A DNA stretch of 64,000 bases from Litorimonas sp046250185 (GTDB lineage: Bacteria; Pseudomonadota; Alphaproteobacteria; Caulobacterales; Maricaulaceae). A program made the position numbers and the translations under genes. This document shows, piece by piece, positions 59,930-64,000 of this stretch. The number at the start of each line of letters is the position of its first letter. Position 1 is the first letter of the stretch. The stretch lies in NCBI RefSeq assembly GCF_046250185.1, contig NZ_CP176469.1. One strand, 5' to 3'. Below the pieces are notes generated by a model that did no database searches, was not told where the DNA came from, and was given only the letters and a program-made list of their open reading frames with translations.

Positions 59930-60399
59930 GATGACGCTTTCACAGTTTTATCGATCACGCGCTTATCGACGCCCGTTGCCATAAAGGTCGCTTGGCACAT
60001 CGCGACCGGGTCATTTTCGTCGCCGTCATGGGCCGTCGCCCGCAGGAAAGCGACGTGCTTGGTCGCCTTGTAACAATGGGCCTGCGCAATGATCGTCGCG
60101 CCAGGTTTCGCCGCGCGGAGATAATCAATGGAGAGGTTAAGCGTAGCCACCATGGACGGTTCATCAAATCCCGCGACTGCGGCCAATCCGCAAGCTTGAT
60201 CAATCAATGTCGTGACCGCGCCGCCGTGGATGACGCGCGTATCAGGATCGCCAATCAGGGCGGCGTTATAGGGCAGGCTCATTGTGGCTCTACCTTTGTC
60301 AACGGCGACAAATTTAATTCCGAGTTCTTTGGAGTGCGGCGTGGCCTCCACCATGATGGGGCCAAGCTCCCACAGTTTTTCTATAAAATCATGTTCCAT
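59926..60399 (-). CDS. PaaI-type hotdog thioesterase (paralogue)
   Basis: A 157-aa hotdog protein. VIHGGAVTTLIDQACGLAA carries the Asp of the active site, absent at this place in the next gene's IHGGGISGLMEIA-type helix, so this copy may be the catalytic one. LSIDYLRAAKPGATI follows. Start codons overlap by 4 nt with the downstream copy. Confidence 0.88.
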   Translation of the reverse strand: MEHDFIEKLWELGPIMVEATPHSKELGIKFVAVDKGRATMSLPYNAALIGDPDTRVIHGGAVTTLIDQACGLAAVAGFDEPSMVATLNLSIDYLRAAKPGATIIAQAHCYKATKHVAFLRATAHDGDENDPVAMCQATFMATGVDKRVIDKTVKASS

Positions 60400-60434
60400 G
60401 TTGCAGCTTTATGCGGGGCGTTTGGGAAACACAA

Positions 60435-61574
60435 TCACAAAGCGCTTGCGTAAGTTGCCGCCATCAGCGCCACCGCCCGCGGATCACCCAGCAGGCTATT
60501 GTCTTGGCGGTTCATAACGTAAGCGCCGTGTAATCCTGTCTTGGGGTCGGCAAACACACATGACCCGCCCCAACCGCTATGGCCGAGCGTGTCAGGGTTC
60601 GGGCCGTAAAAATAGTTCGGATCATTGCGCATAATGCCTGCGGCGAAATCCAACGTGAAGGGCAGGACCAGGTTCTCGCCCTTTATCCGCGATTGTGATA
60701 GCGTCGCCAGCGTGTCCTCAGATAACACAGCGCGATCCGCTATGCCGCCGTCCACTGCGATCTGCATCAGCCTTGCGAGGCCTTTCGCTGTGGCTTGACA
60801 GTTAGAACCTGCAAATTCTGCCGAGAGCCAGTCCGCCTGCGAACGCCCGCCCGCCGCAGAGCCTGGCATCAGAAATGCCGCTTTGGTGGCGGGATTAAGG
60901 TCTCCGAGGTTGGCGAGCTTTTTGGGTTTGATCATTGTCGTAACGCGGTGATGCTCCGCTTCTGGCAAGCCGATCCAGACATCTGCGCCGCTGGGTTCCG
61001 CCAACTCTTCGCGCAAGATACGGCCCAGCGTGCGTAATTCCTGATCCGTGCGCCGCGCGATCTCGCCAGCCAAGATGCCATAAGTTGTGGGGTGGTAGCC
61101 ACAGGCCGTGCCGGGCGCCCAAATCGGCTCTTGGGCGGCCAATTCAGCGCAAACCTTGTCCCAATCATACCAGTCTTCGGGCGTCCAATCGGGATTGGTG
61201 ATGCCTGACAGGCCGGCTTGGTGGGACATAAATTGCGCGACTGTCAGATCGCCCTTGCCATGATTGTCCATTTCTGGCCAGATCGTGCGGATGGGCTGCT
61301 CATAGCCGAGGCGATCCTCTTCGGCGAGCCACGCAATGACCAAGGCGGCCATTGCTTTACCCGAGGAGTAGACGGAGAAGAGCGTGTCGGGCGCAACAGG
61401 TTCGTCTTTGCGGCGATCTGACCATCCCGCGCAGAGATCGACTAAAACTTCGCCTTCTCGCATCAGGCAGAATTGTGCGCCGTGTTCGTCGTGCTGCTCG
61501 AAATTGGCTAACATCGTCTCGCGGACAGCCTCAAAGCCAGGCGCGACATGGCCGCTGATTGGGATATTAGTCAT
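60435..61574 (-). CDS. beta-lactamase-fold serine hydrolase (EstB-like)
   Basis: A 379-aa enzyme of the class C beta-lactamase/EstB group. SSGK in SVYSSGKAMAALV is the SxxK catalytic motif and GYHPTTYG provides the Tyr; the end has GHSGWGGS in place of KTG. No signal peptide, so it acts in the cytosol, likely on small esters. Its start overlaps pdxY by 8 nt. Confidence 0.88.
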   Translation of the reverse strand: MTNIPISGHVAPGFEAVRETMLANFEQHDEHGAQFCLMREGEVLVDLCAGWSDRRKDEPVAPDTLFSVYSSGKAMAALVIAWLAEEDRLGYEQPIRTIWPEMDNHGKGDLTVAQFMSHQAGLSGITNPDWTPEDWYDWDKVCAELAAQEPIWAPGTACGYHPTTYGILAGEIARRTDQELRTLGRILREELAEPSGADVWIGLPEAEHHRVTTMIKPKKLANLGDLNPATKAAFLMPGSAAGGRSQADWLSAEFAGSNCQATAKGLARLMQIAVDGGIADRAVLSEDTLATLSQSRIKGENLVLPFTLDFAAGIMRNDPNYFYGPNPDTLGHSGWGGSCVFADPKTGLHGAYVMNRQDNSLLGDPRAVALMAATYASAL

Positions 61575-62373
61575 CAGATGTGTCGTCCTTCAGGTCGTGT
61601 GTCGCGAGAGGAAAGGGAGTGACCCAAGCCTCTTGCGTGCGGATCAGGGGTAATTCACCCGCATCATATTTATTGGCGGCTTCCATAATTTTGAAAACCC
61701 CTGCAACGGCTTGCCCCATGGCGGTCACTGCGTCCTTGCCGTTCAGCGAGTGTCCGAGGAATAGCCCCGCAAGTGCGTCTCCGCCGCCATGCGGCACCGC
61801 ATCAAATTTGGGATGGCTGACCTGCATGTTCAAATTCTGCCCGATATATTGTGCTCCAATCGCTTCGCCGACTTCGACTGATGTTATGAGGACGTTGCAG
61901 CTTATCTTCGCGCCGATCTGTTTCGTCATATATTCCCATTCCCACTGGTTGGGCGTGATAATGTCGGCCAGCGGCAGCAGGGTTTCCGCGATCAACTGCG
62001 CGCGGGCTTCGGGAATATAAAGACGCCCGTGATCGCCCATGACGGGGTCGACTAATATCATAGCGTCTGGATTGGCCGCTTTGACGTCGCGAATGACCTC
62101 TGCCGCAAACAGGATATGCGCTGTGTCGCCCATATAGCCTGATAGCACAGCGTCGATTTGAATGTTTTGATCTTTAATAGCGGCCCACATCTCCGCCAGT
62201 GTCTCGACATCAGTCGCGCCGCCGCCAGGATGGCCCCAGCCAGGGTGTCGCCCCATCAGCGTGGTTGGCAGAATAATCGCGTCATGCCCCAAACGACGCA
62301 AGCAGAATGCGCTGGCCGTGGCCCCGACCCGGCTGGCCGCGACAAATGATGATATGACGAGAACTGTTTTCAT
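61567..62373 (-). CDS. pdxY: pyridoxal kinase
   Basis: A 268-aa ribokinase-fold enzyme that phosphorylates pyridoxal in vitamin B6 salvage. VLSGYMGDTAHI, VDPVMGDHGRLYI and ITPNQWEWEYM are the PfkB/PdxY motifs; GGGDALAGLFLG carries the catalytic Asp near the C-terminus. It is the first gene of the minus-strand operon leading to the thioesterases and MATE transporter. Confidence 0.94.
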   Translation of the reverse strand: MKTVLVISSFVAASRVGATASAFCLRRLGHDAIILPTTLMGRHPGWGHPGGGATDVETLAEMWAAIKDQNIQIDAVLSGYMGDTAHILFAAEVIRDVKAANPDAMILVDPVMGDHGRLYIPEARAQLIAETLLPLADIITPNQWEWEYMTKQIGAKISCNVLITSVEVGEAIGAQYIGQNLNMQVSHPKFDAVPHGGGDALAGLFLGHSLNGKDAVTAMGQAVAGVFKIMEAANKYDAGELPLIRTQEAWVTPFPLATHDLKDDTSDD

Positions 62374-62439
62374 GGTAATTGTCTTCCCCGCTCTCTCCTG
62401 ACTATAAGTCGGCTAGACATCAAACGTGAAGAGGTCAAC

Positions 62440-62796
62440 ATGGCACATTCAATCCTGACAATTTGGCACAATCCGCGCTGCTCTAAATCACGGCAGACTT
62501 TGCAGTTGATTGAGGCGGCTGATCGCCCCGTCACCATTCGTCGTTATCTGGAAGATAGCCCGAGCAGTGGGGAAATTGCTGAGATTTTAACGCAGATGGA
62601 CGTGTCTGACCCGCGCCAGATCATGCGCACGGGCGAACGAGTTTATAAAGAAATGAACCTCTCCAAGGTCACAGACACAGCAGAATTGATCGCCGCCATG
62701 GCGTTGCATCCTATCCTGATAGAGCGCCCGATTGTCAGCGACGGAACGCGCGCGATCATGGGCCGCCCGCCGGAAAGTGTTAACAAACTCTTGTAA
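62440..62796 (+). CDS. ArsC-family (glutaredoxin-type) reductase
   Basis: A 118-aa thioredoxin-fold protein. WHNPRCSKSR holds the catalytic Cys14, and RPIVSDGTRAIMGRPPE matches the C-terminal Arg region of the ArsC/YffB/Spx group (YfgD-like). It uses glutathione and glutaredoxin to reduce arsenate, or has an unknown redox role; no other ars gene is near, so arsenic resistance is not proven. It diverges from pdxY. Confidence 0.85.
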   Translation: MAHSILTIWHNPRCSKSRQTLQLIEAADRPVTIRRYLEDSPSSGEIAEILTQMDVSDPRQIMRTGERVYKEMNLSKVTDTAELIAAMALHPILIERPIVSDGTRAIMGRPPESVNKLL

Positions 62797-62857
62797 TTCC
62801 AGCCAATTTTTTTTGATCTCATAAACCCTCTGTTAAGCAAAACACGCCAAAGCCTTA

Positions 62858-62865
62858 TTAACCAT
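62858..62865 (+). promoter_or_regulatory. CtrA-like half-site upstream of lipoprotein gene
   Basis: TTAACCAT 44 nt before the lipoprotein start, matching the CtrA half-site; a TTAA at 62833 lies too far away for a full site. Weak alone, but similar to the site at 48060. Confidence 0.35.
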
Positions 62866-62908
62866 AACGGAATGTGTCTGGCATTTCGAAAGTTTTTGAG
62901 GGATCGCT

Positions 62909-64000
62909 ATGCGTTTAGTTGCTTGTGCATTGTCAGCCGTGTTGCTGTCTGGCTGCTCTTGGCTGGGCAATATAACGGGAAATTCGCACCAAGGCGCGAA
63001 TAAGTCTCATCAAAGCTATAAATACGGAGCCCAAAAATACGGGGCGCAACAATACGGTCAACAGGCGCAGCGTGGTGCGAACCCGTGTGAAATTCCTGCG
63101 CCGAACTATCCAATCCCGCGCGGCTGCGATCCAGCGTCTGTCACAATCGGCACAGGCGCACCTTTTGCTCAAGGCCCTGCACAAGGTCATCCTGGCGGCT
63201 TTGCGCAGCAACCCCAATTCGGTGCAGCCCCGCAATATGCTGACGCCAATTACGGCTCACATGCAGGTGACGCCTACGCCCATGCAGGGCAACGCGGACA
63301 ACGCGCGCCAAAATTACGCAAGCCAAAATGGCGCGGACAGCTGAGCCTCGGCGGAGAAAAAAGCAATTCTGGCAATCTTCTAGATTACGCCACAGTCGGC
63401 ACGATGGTTGATACGAATGGCAATCCGTTTGATCCTGTCGCAGGCTATAATCCGCAGACTTATAACGGCCAAACACAGACAGGCGTAACCGTTGACGGCA
63501 CGCTCGTCACCACGACTTATACAGCCAACGAACGCAACCCTGTTGGCCCAAATAGCCAAGCCGCTGGCACAGGGATTTACACGCCATTTGGATATGACGA
63601 AGTCAACAGACCTGACATCTCTTTTGACGATGCCCATTCGACCCCTGCGAAAATCGCATTGGGTGGTGAGTATATTCTCAACAATCGCACAACATTATTT
63701 GGTAGCGTAGGATATGCTCACGCCGAGGGTGAACACGGCGAGACAGCCTCTATTAACGGCACGCTCTACCGCGATGTTAGTCAGCAAAGCTATGACGCCG
63801 CTGGCGCACCTATTGGTGCCCCCGTCAGTAATGTAACCTTCTTGCCAAATCAGCAACTCGCTTCATTTGAATATGATTTCACAGATATGCGCCGCTATGA
63901 CCTAGAAGTAGGTGCGCGTCAGTATTTCAATCCGATCTACCGCGATGGGGCTGTGAAAACTATCACACCTTTCGTCGGCGCATCTGTCGGCGCGTCACAT
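62909..64000 (+). CDS. lipoprotein with outer-membrane beta-barrel region (3' end outside window)
   Basis: The frame is open for 364 codons to the window end. A lipoprotein signal (MRLVACALSAVLLSGCSWLG, Cys16) is followed by a Gln/Tyr-rich stretch with YGAQ repeats (residues about 43-57), a low-complexity region rich in Gly, Gln and Ala, then strands of a barrel (PAKIALGGEYILNNRTTLFGS, MRRYDLEVGARQYFNP). A lipid-anchored, probably outer-membrane protein of unknown role. Its sequence runs on beyond the window. Confidence 0.7.
   Translation, partial: MRLVACALSAVLLSGCSWLGNITGNSHQGANKSHQSYKYGAQKYGAQQYGQQAQRGANPCEIPAPNYPIPRGCDPASVTIGTGAPFAQGPAQGHPGGFAQQPQFGAAPQYADANYGSHAGDAYAHAGQRGQRAPKLRKPKWRGQLSLGGEKSNSGNLLDYATVGTMVDTNGNPFDPVAGYNPQTYNGQTQTGVTVDGTLVTTTYTANERNPVGPNSQAAGTGIYTPFGYDEVNRPDISFDDAHSTPAKIALGGEYILNNRTTLFGSVGYAHAEGEHGETASINGTLYRDVSQQSYDAAGAPIGAPVSNVTFLPNQQLASFEYDFTDMRRYDLEVGARQYFNPIYRDGAVKTITPFVGASVGASH

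Noticed and set aside
62440..62796. Arsenic-resistance operon
   Set aside because: Only one ArsC-like gene; no arsB, acr3 or arsR nearby, and the family has other redox members.

Overview
The window reads as a chromosome segment of a marine, prosthecate-type alphaproteobacterium of the Maricaulales/Hyphomonadaceae kind (inference, not a database result). Pointers are a class I lysyl-tRNA synthetase, DUF4167 next to prmC, CtrA-like TTAA-N7-TTAA sites, two large TonB-dependent receptors, tryptophan-halogenase-family flavoproteins beside a receptor, and a GC content that looks moderate. No rRNA, tRNA, CRISPR array, transposase or intact prophage was seen.

Left part (1-18 kb). It opens with a phosphonate-type oxidative pair on the minus strand: a TmpA-like Fe(II)/2-oxoglutarate dioxygenase followed one base later by a TmpB/PhnZ-like HD oxygenase cut by the window edge. 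Housekeeping genes follow: pgi, rph, a YdbH-like envelope protein, an M23 peptidase, a DUF4282 membrane protein with a histone-H1-like tail, DUF4167, prmC, an alpha/beta hydrolase, a GT4 glycosyltransferase, infC (apparently with an AUC start codon), rpmI-rplT, a receiver-like protein with a small exported partner, a ZntB/CorA-type channel and MarC.

Middle part (19-33.5 kb) is accessory: a lone hydrolase beside a dispersed repeat; a divergent Lrp regulator and a CodB-type permease / HyuA-like / DUF917 operon for a hydantoin- or thiohydantoin-type compound; a TPR-sulfotransferase facing a TonB receptor; then a MipA/OmpV outer-membrane protein, an exported protein, a membrane-bound AraC regulator and an S41 peptidase lipoprotein sharing TGTCC/GGACA inverted repeats.

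33.8-44.1 kb is the most coherent system: a putative sucrose/fructoside utilisation regulon. It has a TonB receptor, two halogenase-family flavoproteins, a LacI regulator, a GH68-like fructosidase, an MFS transporter and a ROK fructokinase. Four copies of a LacI-type palindrome near TACAATCGATTGCA lie upstream of the receptor, between the two halogenases, and between the transporter and the kinase. Why two halogenase-like enzymes belong to a sugar regulon is the main open question of the window.

Right part (44.3-64 kb): a GT4 glycosyltransferase; nrdA with two well-spaced NrdR boxes but no nrdB; an outer-membrane protein with a CtrA-like site; class I lysS; a LexA-fold S24 regulator; two tandem ammonium transporters without glnK; DUF952-pyrD; then a short AT-rich accessory patch (Imm63-like gene, frameshifted GNAT fragment, small EF-Tu-like protein). 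That patch carries a duplicated copy of the 3' end of pyrD and two dispersed-repeat copies. The window closes with a MATE transporter, two PaaI-type thioesterases, a beta-lactamase-fold esterase, pdxY, an ArsC-type protein and a truncated lipoprotein/beta-barrel gene.
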